Source: Bursaphelenchus xylophilus
Taxonomy: Eukaryota; Nematoda; Chromadorea; Rhabditida; Aphelenchoididae
NCBI GenBank assembly: GCA_904066235.2
Contig: CAJFCV020000005.1
Span: 7,745,501 to 7,809,500, forward strand
Direction: 5' to 3'
DNA length: 64,000 nt
The notes beneath the pieces are model-generated. The model made no database searches. It was not told the origin of the DNA and worked only from the letters and a program-made list of their open reading frames with translations. The stretch's first letter is position 1. The number at the start of each line of letters is the position of its first letter. This document shows positions 24,346-37,503 of this stretch, piece after piece. A program made the translations under genes and the position numbers.

Positions 24346-27012
24346 TTCTACGATTCCTCGTCTTGCGATGACTATGAATCTCTCGGCCAACTTTTTACCA
24401 TATGACCTAATTCGTAATGTCCTTACAGCTTCTACTCTTGTGACCTCCCTTCATATTCATTAGGCCCATCCCACAATTTTCCCAAATTTTTCACGCTCCC
24501 ATTGCCTGAGGAATCGAATTAACACGGAATCGTTTCCGTTTTTTGTCTCCAAACCCGGCACAGATTTATTTCCGATGTCCGGAGAACGGAAAAGAAAAGC
24601 AAAAACTATGGGGTCATGATGAGCCCAAGATATAAACCCAACGGCTTCTTTTCGGGGGGCTTTTGCGGACGACATTAGGGATGTTATATGGGATCATATC
24701 AAACGTTGGGGGAAATTGATGGGTTTAAAATTTCATGGGGTTGATTTCTTGATCTTGTGTATAATTTATTATACAAGCGCATACGGAAAATACAGATTGC
24801 CTTGAAGTAAAAAAGAAGATTTTTCCATTTTTACCGAGTATGTTTTTATGCCGATTTTATAGTTTTTGCATCCCAAAGATACAAAAAAAATTATTTTAAG
24901 CAGTTCGTGTCTTATCAGTCTCTGTTAATTACGGCTTCTGTCACCAGAAGGCATAGGATTTTTCAACCGAGAAAACAATTTTTAGAAATTTCTATGGCCG
25001 TTTTTCTCGTCCTAGCATGATTTTTTTGATTAGTGGATCCACCGGTATCATACAAATTGCTGCAGGTGGCTATAGAATTACCTTCGAGGCTTAAATCAAG
25101 CAGGGATGACATATTTACTTCAATAGACGCTTACTAATGCATCAAACTTCATATAATTTTAAGAAACTTTTTATATGTTGTGAACAATAAGGTCCAAACC
25201 TCTTCATCGCCCAACACATAGTTTATTTTGTCCCGTTGACCCCCAAATCTTATCGGTCCGTGAAACTCTTTTTGCCTTTGGCCCCAAACTGAATTTCTCC
25301 CCGTCCTTTCTCCATCTCCCCATAAGCTCCACGACCCCAATAGATTCGGAGATTGGAGCGCGTCAAATGCGTCAACGCCTCGCACGAAGACAAAAGCGCT
25401 TCAGCGGTTGTCAGGGGCTGAGGAGGGGATTTTGCGGCGGGGGTACGTCTTCAAACGACGTTCAAAAAAACTTTTCGGCCAATTTGCTTTTTTGCAAATT
25501 GCCAATAATGAGAGGAGCGAAGAAAAGGAAGGGGAGGGTGGGGTGTTTCAAACCGGCATCTAATATTTAAATCATTGGGGGAGCGACAAATCCCTTTTGT
25601 GTTGAGCTGTCAGCTGAGCTGTTCTGAATTCGGGTTGGCGATTTTTTGGACGGTCTTATTGTGAGAGTGTAGGTTTCTGCGGGCAACATTTTGGCTGTTC
25701 TGGGCTCCGTTCCACGGAAAAATGTCTTCATGAGCTCGTGGGCGGTACAAACATCCGTTGTAGGGAGCAAATCGGCCTTTCACTGAAGAGATCCTGTCAA
25801 TTATAAATTTGTTTCACGCTTGCCGTTGCAAAAGGCGACATTTCAATGCCGGAAACCAAACGCAGCGTTTAACTTTGACTCTTAACCATAGGTTCCGTCT
25901 AGACCACTTTACCATCTTAGTTAGGTTATTCGCACGGTCTTTGGAAGCAGTGCTGAGATATTCTACATTTGCATAAACTTCCAAACGGAAGATGACGGGG
26001 GGTGGTAGAAAAAGATCAGCTCTTGGTCATATCTCTGCGAATCAAAAGATTAATATGTTCTGCAAAGAGAGTGACGTTTCACGATCAGTAATTGATCGTG
26101 AAACTCGTTGCGAAAATCAAAAAAAGTCGAATTTCTGGCAAGATCTAATCCAAAAAAACTTGGTAGATTCTGAATGCGCGAGCATATTATCTACAGCATT
26201 GCTTTGACAATCTTCTCAAAAGCCGGAGATCATCAAAACATGTTCCAATTTTTGCCCTTCTTAATTTTAAAATCCCTTTTTATCCGTGTGTAATACATGT
26301 AATCATCTCTTGACATGCGTTTTTTGAACCTTTAGGGATTATACCTTCTTATGCTAATTGCTTTGCCCTAATAAGGAATGCCACATTTAAATTTTTTTCA
26401 ACAGAAGTTTTTTTTGAGAGCTTCTTAATCCTATTTGTACTGCTAAAACTCTAGATTATGTGCCAATTATAATGTCTCAACGGGGTATTTTAGGTGATAA
26501 GTGGGTTGCATTTGTCTAGTTTTTATATACCTATTTTGTCATGTAAATTTGGACTGGTTAAAAAACATAAGTTGCATAGCAAGAGTGAAATTCTTAGTAA
26601 CTTGTATAACCCAAGGAATTTCACAAAAATCGGATGGCAACAACATCACATTTTTTGATTTTGTAAAGCAGTTGCCAAAAATTTCTGACATCTTTTAACT
26701 TTTATACTGGTCCAAAGAACGGAAAGGACTCTTCAAAAAAGTCTAACAATATTATGCATGTTGACTTTCCGCGATTTTATTTGAATTTAGTACGGAATTG
26801 GTCCCTTGAGCCGTGGTCCGACGACATTTCTTTTTATGAATATTCCCGGTTATGTTTCAACGGGGAGAATTTTGGATTTGGTCACGAAAGTAAAAATCCA
26901 AAATTCTCGGATTAAAAAAACTGTCTTCTAAAGCAATTTTGCGAAATATTTTTAATTTTTCGATTTTTCGGTTCTTATTTTTTTTATTTTCTTTATCACA
27001 CAATGTTTTCAG
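24346..27012. other. intergenic upstream of the muscarinic receptor gene
   Basis: No confident gene. A short perfect hairpin at 26076-26104 (12-bp stem, loop GTAAT) is present. Frames such as 25992-26207 (+) lack features. The stretch just before 27013 ends in TTTTCAG, so it is probably an intron or the 5' region of the following receptor gene. Confidence 0.4.
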
Positions 27013-27031
27013 TCACCCAAGGCCGCCGCTA

Positions 27032-30000
27032 ATGAGCGCCGAGGATGTGGGGCGGTGGCTGCCGAAGGATGCGCAGCTTGCTGACCTCTTCCTCGACCAG
27101 CTCCTCAACGCCGCCGCCGAACAGCCGGTCCAGCCGTCGCAGTCGTTGCTCGGCTACGGCGAGCAGCCGCGTCTCTTCTTCGGCGAACCCCAGCCTCTGC
27201 CGGATCCGCCGCAACGCAAGTCGAAGGTGTTGAACTTGGTCATGCAGGTATGCTTTCAATTTTTTTGGAGCTTTTCAATGCGTATGTAAGCTAAACAATA
27301 AGTGGGCGAACTATTACTAAAATGGAATTGTAAAACATACCATTTGAACCACGTATCCATAAAATTTTTACGGCAATTTTTGATCCTTTTTTTGGACTTC
27401 AATGAGTGAAATAGCACGTGTGTCTTCGTCTTGCAGAAAACGTTTACCTTTCTCTGCGACTCTATGCAAATGGGATCAAATCCGGCGCATAAAAATGTAG
27501 GTGGCAGTCAGTTTGTTGCAAGAACGTCGGCCGCTTTCTATCTTTGACGACATATGCAAATTATCGGAGCACTTTAAAGACATTGTTGACGGGTTGCAGA
27601 CAAAGTGATGTCAACTTGATATGAATTCAACAAATTATCTTTTTTTCAAGGTCAACGTCGGAAGTTCGGACACTTGATGGAGTTAAAATTAAAAAATTGG
27701 GGTTATTTTTAAAACACACAAAAAATGCAAAAGACGTCTGTTATGTTTGAGTATGAATTTGCAGGTCCTCTCATCCATGATCACAACAACAGCTCCAGCT
27801 CCGTTAGCTCCGATCCAGTTACACACCTCCATGTCTCCCACTCAAAACCATACCTGTGAGTCTTTACTTCGTCCTTCTTTTTATCCGATTACTTTTCTGC
27901 AATCCAGTCATTTTCCAGCATTATTACCTCAATCCGGGCAGAGCGCAGATATTGGGATGGTCCCCATTATAATTATTGGAACGATCTTTGCGATTGCCAC
28001 GACTCTGGGCAATCTTATGGTCATGGTAAGGTTGATATGACGGTTTGTTGCATCATCGTAATTTAGATCTCAATCCGAGTGGATAAGCAGCTGCAGACCA
28101 TCAGCAATTACTTTTTGTTTTCGTTGGCAATCGCCGACATCACAATTGGTAAGTTTTTTGTTTATACGAATACTCGAAAAGTATATAACTATGGTAACTT
28201 TGCGTTTATATGCGTAATCCTTATTGCGTTTTACAGGAATAATTTCGATCCCCCTGATGACATATTACACGTCGACGGGTTACTGGGGAATCGGCTGGAA
28301 TATGTGCCAATTCTGGTTGTGCCTCGACTATTTGATGAGCAATGCCTCAGTTTTGAATCTTCTTTTGATCAGCTTTGATCGATACTTTTCCATCACAAGG
28401 CCGCTGACTTATCGACCGCGAAGGACGACGAGAAAAGCATTATTTGCGATCTTCCTGGCCTACGCAATATCGATGGCTCTGTGGCCGCCGTGGATTCTCA
28501 CATGGCCGCTGATCGAGAATGCCATCGAAGGTAGTAAGGAGAATTTTTAACGGTTATAAAAATTGATGCGATGCTAAAATTTTTTGAATTTTGAGCAACT
28601 TCTGCAAAACGCGGTTGATTCTTTTTGATCGGAGAATTAAACCAATGCATGAGTTAATTTTTCTGCAATTTCTAGCAACCGCTTAATGCAGAACTTTTAT
28701 TTCTGAAAAAAATAAAACCATTCTGCACAACGCGGTTCAAGTGCTCGGTTTTATGAAGACAATAAAAAAAATATTTTCTGCAAAATAAATCATATTTTAT
28801 AAGAGCATTTGACTCCAGCATTTTTTAATCCCAATTTAGGTCGGACCTTTGTTGAGCCAATGACCTGCGTCGTGCAGTTCCTTTCGCCGGGTGCAAAAGG
28901 CCGTTGGGCCTCGCAAATGGCCACTGTGGCCACCTCGTTCTTCGCCTTTTATCTTCCAGTTACAATCATGATCTACCTCTACTACCGAGTTTATTGCGAG
29001 ACTCGAAAGCGGACCGCCGAATTCCGGAAACTCCAGGCAGGACAGGTCGGTCTTTCTTCAACATTTTTGTTTTTTTATATTGTTCTAGGATAAATTTCTT
29101 TGATTTTTACGGTACTTAACACCTTTTTGGCTGCTCATTGTAACATTTTATAGTATTATTTGATCTAATTTCTTTATTAAAATTGTCATCGCGTCTAATG
29201 TCTCGACCCACAACTAGTGTTGTGTGCTTTACGTGTCGCATTGTATTTTTTGATGGCATCGAGAAGTGAAAAAGAGGAGTTAATAGTCCGAAAAGACTTT
29301 TGTTGACATTTTTTGACACTTTTAAGAATTGATTTTAAAGGTAAAAATAACCAAGGCTTATGGACTTTTTCTGAGTTCTCTCTTGCTAAATCTCCGGCAT
29401 TTTTCAATATAAGGAGATCGATTACTTTTTCAAATTGTCAGGTAAAATCTGGCGTAGGTTTGAAAATTTACCTCCGTATTTACTACAACTTTCACTAAAA
29501 TTTGAAAAATTTTTGAATCAAAAAATCCCGTTTTCTCTCCGCATGCCTACTCACTTCTGTCCGATTTAATTTTTGTATTCCCGCCTGTTACTTGTCCCGG
29601 TCGTTATAATGTCCATCATCGTTCCATTTCAGATGTTTTCACCAACCCAAATTGGCGCCACGTCCGCGTTGCATTCTCTCATGTTGCCATTGGTCCGTTT
29701 GTTTTTTTGAAACGAAAAATTTTTGTGACAAAAATATATATAATTTGAGTGTGTTTTCAAAGTAAGGGGATATCGGTCGAAGCACTCCAAAAAGGCACAA
29801 AAATTTTTTTAATCGACCAGTAGCCTCTTATTTGCAGCGTGAAAAATATTTTTTGTTGGGTGAGAGTCATCGTACTATGTTCAAATTTTAGTTTCGCGCA
29901 CGAAAACATGTTTTTTGTTGGAGTGAAATTACTGTTGCGTAAATTTTTGCAGAAAAATGTAAATTTGATTTTGAATGGTATCACATAACAGCGTGCAGAA

Positions 30001-33000
30001 ATTTTGCAGTTTTTGCGGTTAAAAAACGGTTGAAATGTTCGTAGCCTCTGAATCTATTTTCTTTTTTCTAGGCGACTGCATCGTTCCGGCGGAGGATGTT
30101 GTCGATTCGACGCAAGAATCAGGTTAGGCGTGTGATTGATAAGAAAACTAACTTTTCCGAGTTTCCGCTAACTTTTAACAGGTACTGTGGGCTATGAACT
30201 ATCAGATATACTCTAAACACTTTTTTTCTAAATTTGGACCTTTGGCTCTAATATAATATATGCATGCTTAAACATGCGCCACTTCATCTTATATGCTTCA
30301 AAAATTCTTAGCCTTTTGCTTTACATGCGCACCTATAATTTTTTCGAAAAACGGAAGATCGGGAGAGACGGTCACAGAAAACCGATTTTTTCTATGTCTT
30401 TGCGAATTTTTGACGATTGCTTGCAGAAAAGGCACCCAAAAATCGCGATATTTTTTCTTCGAAATCCGAGCGACACAACACACTTTATCTTTGAAACAAA
30501 TGATTTCGTTGCTTGCCCTGGACAAATCTTTAGCCAAAAAATGTAAACAAAATCTGTCCCTGCCCACCGCTTGCAACTAACCCGCACCCCTTTCCCTCCT
30601 CACTCAACCCTTTCCTCCATTTACAATTTCTTTTCTCTGATTTCTTTTGAAGTGCCTTCAATTCCTCGTATTTTTATGATTTTCTAATCCATGTTGTTTC
30701 TTTTATTTTTTTGAGTGTTTTTTTTATTTCCCCATTTTTTAAGCACGAAATTTCGCAACAATCCCTAATGTCGGAGGCGACTGCACTTGGGGTTTTCGAC
30801 GACTCCACAGCTCCCTTGGAACGGAGGCTCTCCAGAGCGTCGTTGCGATCGTTTATGGAGACCATTCGCCGTCACAGTGTGCCCACATCGCGGTGTTGCG
30901 CATGGTTTAAGGTGCTTTCTTTTGGATATGTTTTAACACGCAATGTGTTCTTGTTGCCACCATTTACTGTTTTTCAGGTGTTGTAATAATGAGTAATGTA
31001 CTTGTCATTGTTTATTATATTTGCCCGTTTGAGAAGATGTGTGGTTGTCACCATTGTGAGGCATGTTGTTTGCTAGTGATGATCTTGTGACTGTAAGTGT
31101 AAAGGTTTCAAAACTGTGACAAAAGAAAGAGTGGAACCTACGACATGGCTACAAGACTGATTCTTTTGCAAGCGTAGCCAAGCCGTATGTTCCCACAAAA
31201 TTCCTTTCACTGTACTTTTCCCAACTTGCTTACTGTACCTTTCCTAATGGCTTCTATTTTTGGTCTAGCTGGCTGGCCTTTATCAGTTGCGGCGCAACAC
31301 GGTCACGGTGGTCAACCAATTTGCCGATGAGGTCAGCGCTCTCTCACTGCTTACTCTGTTCGCACTTTACACCACTTTTCATGAGTTAGCTACTTATTTT
31401 CTTTCGCTAATTTTTCGTTTATTCTAATTTCGCTATAATTTCTGTACTCCCGCCGCTTTTGTTTGGAATTTGCACTAATTTAGAGCCCCTTCGAAGTGAA
31501 ATGCTTATTATTCAATTTTAGCTTCGACAGGTGCGGCAGTTTGAAGAAGCGACCAATGAGAGTCTGCGGGATTCGGTGAAGCAACAGAATTCCATTAAAA
31601 AAAGCAAACAAGGGCTGCCGTTTATGGACTCGGTGACGTTTGGAAAACCCCGGTAAGGAGTGGCTTTGAACAATAGTTTACATCTCATACCTGGCCTGTC
31701 GCCACTGGCAGAGTTATTAATTACTCGAGTTATTCAGACGAAAATCGAATGACAAGTTCTTTTGGTTGCGCTATTGCGTCGGCAAAGCGGGCACCGAGAT
31801 CGATTCGGAGGAGAGCTCCGAAACCAATGTGCCCACAAATGGGCCAGACTGGATCTCAGGAAAAACTATTGAGGTGAGTGAATGAAACAGCTACCGATAC
31901 TTCACTTCGTACTTAAGAGGTGGGATTCACAAATCCTTTTTTAGGAGATTGCCTCAACTGATGGGACTCCTATTAGTCCAACAAATAACAGAAGTGGGAG
32001 TGCAAAGTTCAGATCGCGGACGGCTACTGAACCGCGCCAAAACGGTCATCATCATGTAGCCTTGGCCAATTCGGTCTCCCAATCGAATACGGTCCCGATT
32101 CTCCACACCTACACGGTCCTCATCGAATACAAAGACGGAGAAAGCAAGAGGCCGTCGGTGAGGCTGTCCAGCTGCGATTCGGATGGGTTTAAGTACGTTT
32201 GTTTGCGTAAGGTACCTTGAGTGCGTTGTTGCATCTTTTTTTGCAATGTGCTTTGCATTTTTTGGTTATCGTTCATATCTTATTTTATGAAAATTACAAC
32301 GTTAAAAATTGACAAAATACCGCCAAAAAATCGAATGCTTTAATCCACCGTTTTCAGCACCGAAACCCCGATTAATTCAACAAGATCCTCCCGAAAGGCT
32401 CCTTCAACGAATCTCGACGACTGCCGAAGAACCAGTCATGACAATAACAACCATAATGCCTCATTTAGTAATGCCGGAAGCACCAAACTGCACCATAAAC
32501 ATGAGCAGCAGAATGGAAAAACACTGTCGTCCAAGGAACGGGAAGATTTGGTGAGTTGCCATTGCGGCTTGAATTTTATTTATGCTCCATTTTCCAAATT
32601 TTAGAATTCCCGATTTTCCGCTCAAAATTTTTGAATTTTTTGTTTGTATTTTGTACCGATTTTTTTTTTGAAATTTTTTTATTCAGTTTACTTTGCTCTC
32701 TTATTTTAATTTTCCAATATTTTTCAGCGGAAATCCGAGAAAGAGCGTCGAAAAAACGAGCGACGCCAAGAGTCCAAAGCCGCCAAGACCTTGAGCGCCA
32801 TTCTCTTCGCTTTTATCGTCACTTGGACTCCATATAACGTCATCGTATGTTGGGAGGCCTTTTATCCAAACTCTGTGCCCGAAATTCTATTTACCATCAG
32901 CTATTGCTTGTGCTATGTCAATTCAACGGTAAGTAAATAGAGATTAAAAGAAAACTTGTTGAAAAATGCTTGGGTTACAAACACGAAAAAATGTAATGAC

Positions 33001-33150
33001 GGTGAATGTGTTACATTTCAGATAAACCCAATTTGTTACGCATGCAATGGACGCTTCCTGAAGACTTATGTCCGAATCCTACGGTGCCAATTCTGGAAGA
33101 ACAACCGACGCAATGATTCGTTGTATCGGAACGCCTATTTACGACGATAG
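27032..33150 (+). CDS. gar-3-like: GAR-3-like muscarinic acetylcholine receptor
   Basis: G-protein-coupled acetylcholine receptor, probably Gq-coupled like GAR-3, in neuron and muscle membranes. I join fifteen exons in frame: 27032-27247, 27765-27855, 27919-28025, 28067-28148, 28237-28530, 28840-29045, 30072-30122, 30744-30911, 31269-31331, 31522-31652, 31738-31873, 31945-32192, 32358-32550, 32728-32928 and 33022-33150. The product has 771 residues. Muscarinic signatures are LAIAD (D162), WLCLDY with the ligand aspartate (D196), DRY (213-215), the extracellular disulphide cysteines C189 and C273, FYLPVTIM in TM5, WTPYN in TM6 (W695, Y698, N699), CYVNST and NPICY in TM7. The third intracellular loop is very long (about 320-680), as in muscarinic receptors. 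A poly(A) signal is at 33738-33743. Odd points: a GC-rich N-terminal exon of 72 residues, a possible skipped small exon at 27436-27495, and exon 30744-30911, whose acceptor is TTTTTAAG. The N-terminal exon and that loop exon are the least certain parts. Confidence 0.88.
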
Positions 33151-36100
33151 ATATTGTAAAGCAGCCGTTAGATTTTGAAATTTTGAGAAAAGAATCTTGC
33201 CTGCACGGTGCAAAAAATCGTTTCTTTGACTGCACAGTGCAGTAAAATTAGAAAAAAATTTTTAGAGAAAATTTGCAAAAAGCAAAATTTTTTTTGGCTT
33301 GTTTTGCACTGTGCGGTAAGATTTTTTTATTACGCAATTTAAACGCCTCAATTTTGTTTACTGTACATTTTAAAGCCAAAAAAAGTTGAGCACTGCACTG
33401 TAAAAAATTCTTCCTCAATTTTCTCGCACCGTCAAATATTTTTTCATTGCATTTTTTTGATTTTTTTCTATTTTTATTTTGATTCCAAGTGTACAAGATA
33501 TAGCTCTACCTACAATTGATATAATTGTTTTCGCTGTTATTTCTATTTGCAGCCCAACTCTTTCAGCATTCAGGGTTCCGGAAGTCTAATTGTAATCTGA
33601 TTTTATCGCAATCTTTGTCAACATTTTTCTAAATTGAATTATTAATAACAACGTGCCATTGAAAGATCGATTCTGTGCCAAAATGACAACCACTGTTACC
33701 TTTGTCTTTTTGTATATTTATCTTGTTTTTGCGACGTAATAAATACGCGGATACTAGAGCTTACATCTATGTTATTTTGAAAACTTGTGGAAGGCCTAGG
33801 TTGCATGGAGTTTAGTGTGCAGGTTCCGCCTGGGGCATTTATCAGTTCGAAAACAATAGTCTATGTTTGGTATTTTGTTGCAGCTTTGCGCATTGCTTTA
33901 CTCAATCAGCATACAATATTTCGCCCGACAAATGCCATAGTCATCATGGTGCAATCGTATGTAAGTGCAAAAAAAAATTATTTTGAAAATTCGTTTCTTA
34001 CTTATGAATTTCCACGTCTGAGAATATTGAAGTTGTTTGATTCTTGGGGATAAGCCGGTAGTCTAAGGAAGGTCTAAGGGGATGAAGACGTCAAGCCAAC
34101 GCTTTCATAACCTAGTGCTAAATACTTACTCAATTAATGCTAGGCGGAAGGTCCCTCTTTGATAAACATATACCACGGATGTGGGGAAATAAGTGCAATA
34201 GCTCAAACGTGTCGAATCTGCTTTCTAACAAAATAAGGAGATTCTTGTCAGCTTAGTGTGCGGAATGTAGCAATTATCAGTTCTTATTTTCTACTGTAGG
34301 GTGATGTAATCTTAAGCTGGATTAAAAAAAAGCACACCGAACCCGTGCTTAGCATGCCTAAGCAGTTCATCTCGTGCGAACTGATTTGTAATACGCCTAC
34401 CTTAAGAATGAACGAATTGTACCTTATGTCGAGGTATTTGGCTTCGGACTACAATTGTAAATTTGGGGTGACGTCCAGATCAAATTGTATTCTTCTTTAC
34501 TGACAAGCTTCAAAGAACCTTCAGTGAAACTATTGAAATTCCCCTTTAAAATCAGAAGTCCACGTGCACTTGGTTGTACTCTAATTCCCCTTGACCGCAA
34601 CTTGTCCCGACACGAATAAAAGGTACTCACCTTGTGTAATGGAAACATTTGACTGGTAGATATTTTCAAACACTCTTTCCTTATCGTTAGTTCTTTAAGC
34701 TGCGTACATTCTATGCTCTTAATTTGACTGTCAATGTATTGCGTGGGAACATAGTCGCAGAATTGCCATTTAACAGAAATCATCTTTTTTGAACACGAAC
34801 ACAATCCGTCGCTCTACTAGTCGCGACATAAAGTCCTGAGACATTTGCACGGTGCAGGTTTACTTCCATGCTAAGCTAGTCGGGCTATCTTAGTTGCAAT
34901 AGCCATGCGCGCTATTGGCAAGAACCGTCGCAAAAATGAACAAAAATGTATGCTTTGCCATGAAACCCATTTTGACTGTGGGTTTGTTCAAGCCAATTGT
35001 GCATTTTTTTAACCTAATTTGTTAATTGTTTTGCAAGACATTGTTTGTGCCAATCAAGTGCGGAATGGCGCAGAAATGGATTTCCCCGTATTGCGCCCAC
35101 TCTTTTTTTAAATTTTTGAATTTTTTATTTTGGTGGGTGTGATGGGCATTAGAAGATGAAATTTTTTGACCAGATTTTTGCCATGACTTTCGAAATTTTT
35201 TTCCTCGCCTCTAGGCTGTTGGAAAATTTCACTTTTGTTTGGGGCCAAACCTTTTCCCCAACTTCGCGGATTTTCAAAATTTTTATATCTGTGCACTCTG
35301 GGTTTCACCCTTTAGGAGTGAATCAGTTTTTGGCTTTTTGATTCCAAACTGTTCTACGCAAAATTCTAAACCATCTGAACCCAGGTTTGCCACGTTCACG
35401 AGATACGACTGATTTTGGCAGTTTTTGAGGTCTTTTTTTCTCCACAACGCAAATGGCGAGATTTCTGCAGTTCTGCCCCACATTTTTTATTAAACAAAAT
35501 AGGAGATTCTTAAGATTCCGGGAAAAAAAGAACCTTCTAAATTGGTCGAAAAATAAAGACGTTATAGCCAATTCAATTCGGGCCACAAAAATGAAACAGC
35601 CTGTAAATAAAAAATAAACTGGAGGCAAGACAACAGTGCATCCAATTGCCCATGTTTGACGCCTGCTTGACATAATTGGGTCTAAAAATTATGTACCAAA
35701 ACCTTTATGCTAAACGTTACAGATCATTTTCGTCATTTTCTGGAAAATCCTTTTTAAATTTGATACTAACCTAATCCAAAGTAATTTACTGCTTCTTTTG
35801 GCCTTTGTTGTCTACTGTGACTTGATCTTTTGTTGTTAACCACCTGCCTTCTGTAGGAAAACCCGTTATTTTTGGCGCTTGGAGCTTGTCTGAAGCAATT
35901 TGTCAAACTGTTTTTTAATCTGCGCCAAAAGAGAGGTACACGAGGAGCACAGGCCAGAAATTGTTATAAAACCGAGTTATCTGCCGTAAAATGTCATCTG
36001 CGTACAATAGACTGGAATACCACGTGCTAAACGGTCAGTCACAGAAGTAGTTACGCTTATGTTTTGTATGTTAAATTTCCCGGTCACGATCCGTAATTTT

Positions 36101-36907
36101 ACCCGAGGAATCAGCCTTACAGCCGAAGCCATACCTTCACATGTACTCCCCTAACGAGTCTCGACCCACCCCTTAACGCTAGCCCAATATTTGTGCCAAC
36201 CCCTTCCATCTTTAGCCATATAATGTAACATTTCTCTATATACTCCTTATTTTCCACATTTTGAAATAGCCTCAGGTCATTTGCGTTAACCTCTTTTTGC
36301 AGTTAATTTAGATGGCGCGCATAATTTTAAACGAGGTCTAATTAGTTTAGGAATCTGTCATGCAACCGGCTTATATCACGGTAGTCATGTTACGATAACT
36401 GAGTAAACAGTTCACGTAAACGTCACGCATTCTTATTAACTGCACCTTCAGATATTTGTAGCAGAATGGGACGCACGAGTTCGAGAGAGCAGATTCTCCG
36501 AATTTTAAAATGTATTCTGGCACATATACTTGCGGCACAAAGCTCACATTTTCGCCAATATCGCGCGCGACGATTGAATTGATGTCGCAAAAATCAGAGG
36601 AGCACAGTGCAAATTGTCTGAACTTTGGCGCGAGGCACTAAGCATATATATCACACAGGTGATGTGAAACTACATCAACCGAATAAAAAGGTACGACCGG
36701 GTTCAGGTCGTAAATATATTCGCCGAATGCAATTCTAAACAAGTTAATGGCACCTGCAAATTTTCTATCTAGTATCTTGGCCAGAGATTAGCTCGATTTC
36801 TAATTTATTGTACTTTCTTTTTGCACATATTTGAGACGGAAAATTCCTTGCAACTGTGTGTTGAAAATTTGTCTGGATACATAGATTGGCTTTTTACATC
36901 GCTGGTT
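33151..36907. other. intergenic, with receptor 3' UTR and scattered repeat pieces
   Basis: The first 600 bp is the likely 3' UTR of the receptor, ending at AATAAA 33738-33743. Between 33190 and 33420 are several TGCACNGTGCA-like palindromes. One end of the 12.8-kb miniature element recurs at 34815-34836. A 126-codon frame on the minus strand (34424-34804) includes an AAG/GTGAGT donor near 34633 and could be an exon, but I recognise nothing in it. The frame at 33787-34053 (+) likewise ends near a GTAAGT but has no family features. Confidence 0.4.
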
Positions 36908-36910
36908 TAA

Positions 36911-37501
36911 CAAGGAAAGTACTTTTATGGGGGCTCCTACTTTTTGACGGGACATACCTCAAAAAATCAGAAAAAATGCGCTGATCAAGGATATATAAAT
37001 CTTAGCTGCCCATTTTAGGTTTTTAAGGGTGAAAATGCCCAAAAACTGGTTTAATTTCCCTACAAAAGGCAGACATTCGAAACGATAAAAAGCGCACTCG
37101 GTCTCTTCCTTCGGAAGAGAGCGGTGTGGCCGAGTGGTTAGTGCCGTAGTCTGGGAATCAAGAGGGGGACGCCGCACGGGTTCGATTTCCCTTTTGGGCT
37201 GAATCAACTTTTTTTGAAGCTGAAGGTCGGAAAAATAAATTTTTGGGCCAAGACTGTCTTATTACGTCTTAGAAACTCAATAAACACCATTTTAAGCCAA
37301 AATAAAAATTGTAAACCTGTGAAAAAATTAAGCGAAAAGGGGTTCATATAGGACTTTAAGTCAACTTCCGATTGAGTTTTCACCCCTAAAAACCTAAAAT
37401 GGGCAGCTAAGATTTATATATCCTTGATCAGCACATTTTTCCTGATTTTTTGAGATATGTCCCGTCAAAAAGTAGGAGCCCCCATAAAAGTACTTTCCTT
37501 G
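36911..37501. mobile_element. 0.6-kb inverted-repeat element with a tRNA-like core
   Basis: Left arm 36911-37038 and right arm 37374-37501 are inverted copies over about 128 bp with few mismatches. The ends read CAAGGAAAGTACTTTTATGG and its complement, and TA flanks each end. The 335-bp centre carries a tRNA-like sequence (37121-37200). No protein coding is visible. It behaves like a non-autonomous terminal-inverted-repeat transposon that has captured, or evolved from, a tRNA-derived sequence. Confidence 0.7.
37121..37200 (+). pseudogene. tRNA-like sequence with RNA polymerase III boxes (degenerate, possibly tRNA-Ser-derived)
   Basis: An A box TGGCCGAGTGG (37127-37137, matches TRGYnnAnnnG) and a B box-like GGTTCGATTTC (37179-37189) lie at the spacing of a long-variable-arm tRNA. 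The loop between them contains GGGAA, which could read as a GGA (serine) anticodon. The T arm pairs at four of five positions. The acceptor stem, D stem and anticodon stem do not pair properly, so I do not think it is a working tRNA. A SINE-like or decayed tRNA is more likely. Confidence 0.45.
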
Positions 37502-37503
37502 TA

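Noticed and set aside
23845..24371. Overlapping open frames on both strands inside the 23.5-kb element
   Set aside because: They are mirror images produced by the palindrome, with no transposase motif.
27029..27259. Minus-strand 76-codon frame
   Set aside because: Shadow of the GC-rich first exon of the muscarinic receptor; the plus-strand frame splices in phase.
33787..34053. 88-codon plus-strand frame ending near a GTAAGT
   Set aside because: No family features, no clear acceptor in phase and no partner exon found.
35323..35673. 116-codon minus-strand frame with hydrophobic stretch
   Set aside because: No recognisable family, AT-rich composition and poly-F runs typical of chance frames here.
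37121..37200. Functional tRNA-Ser gene
   Set aside because: Acceptor, D and anticodon stems do not pair; only the promoter boxes and most of the T arm are kept.
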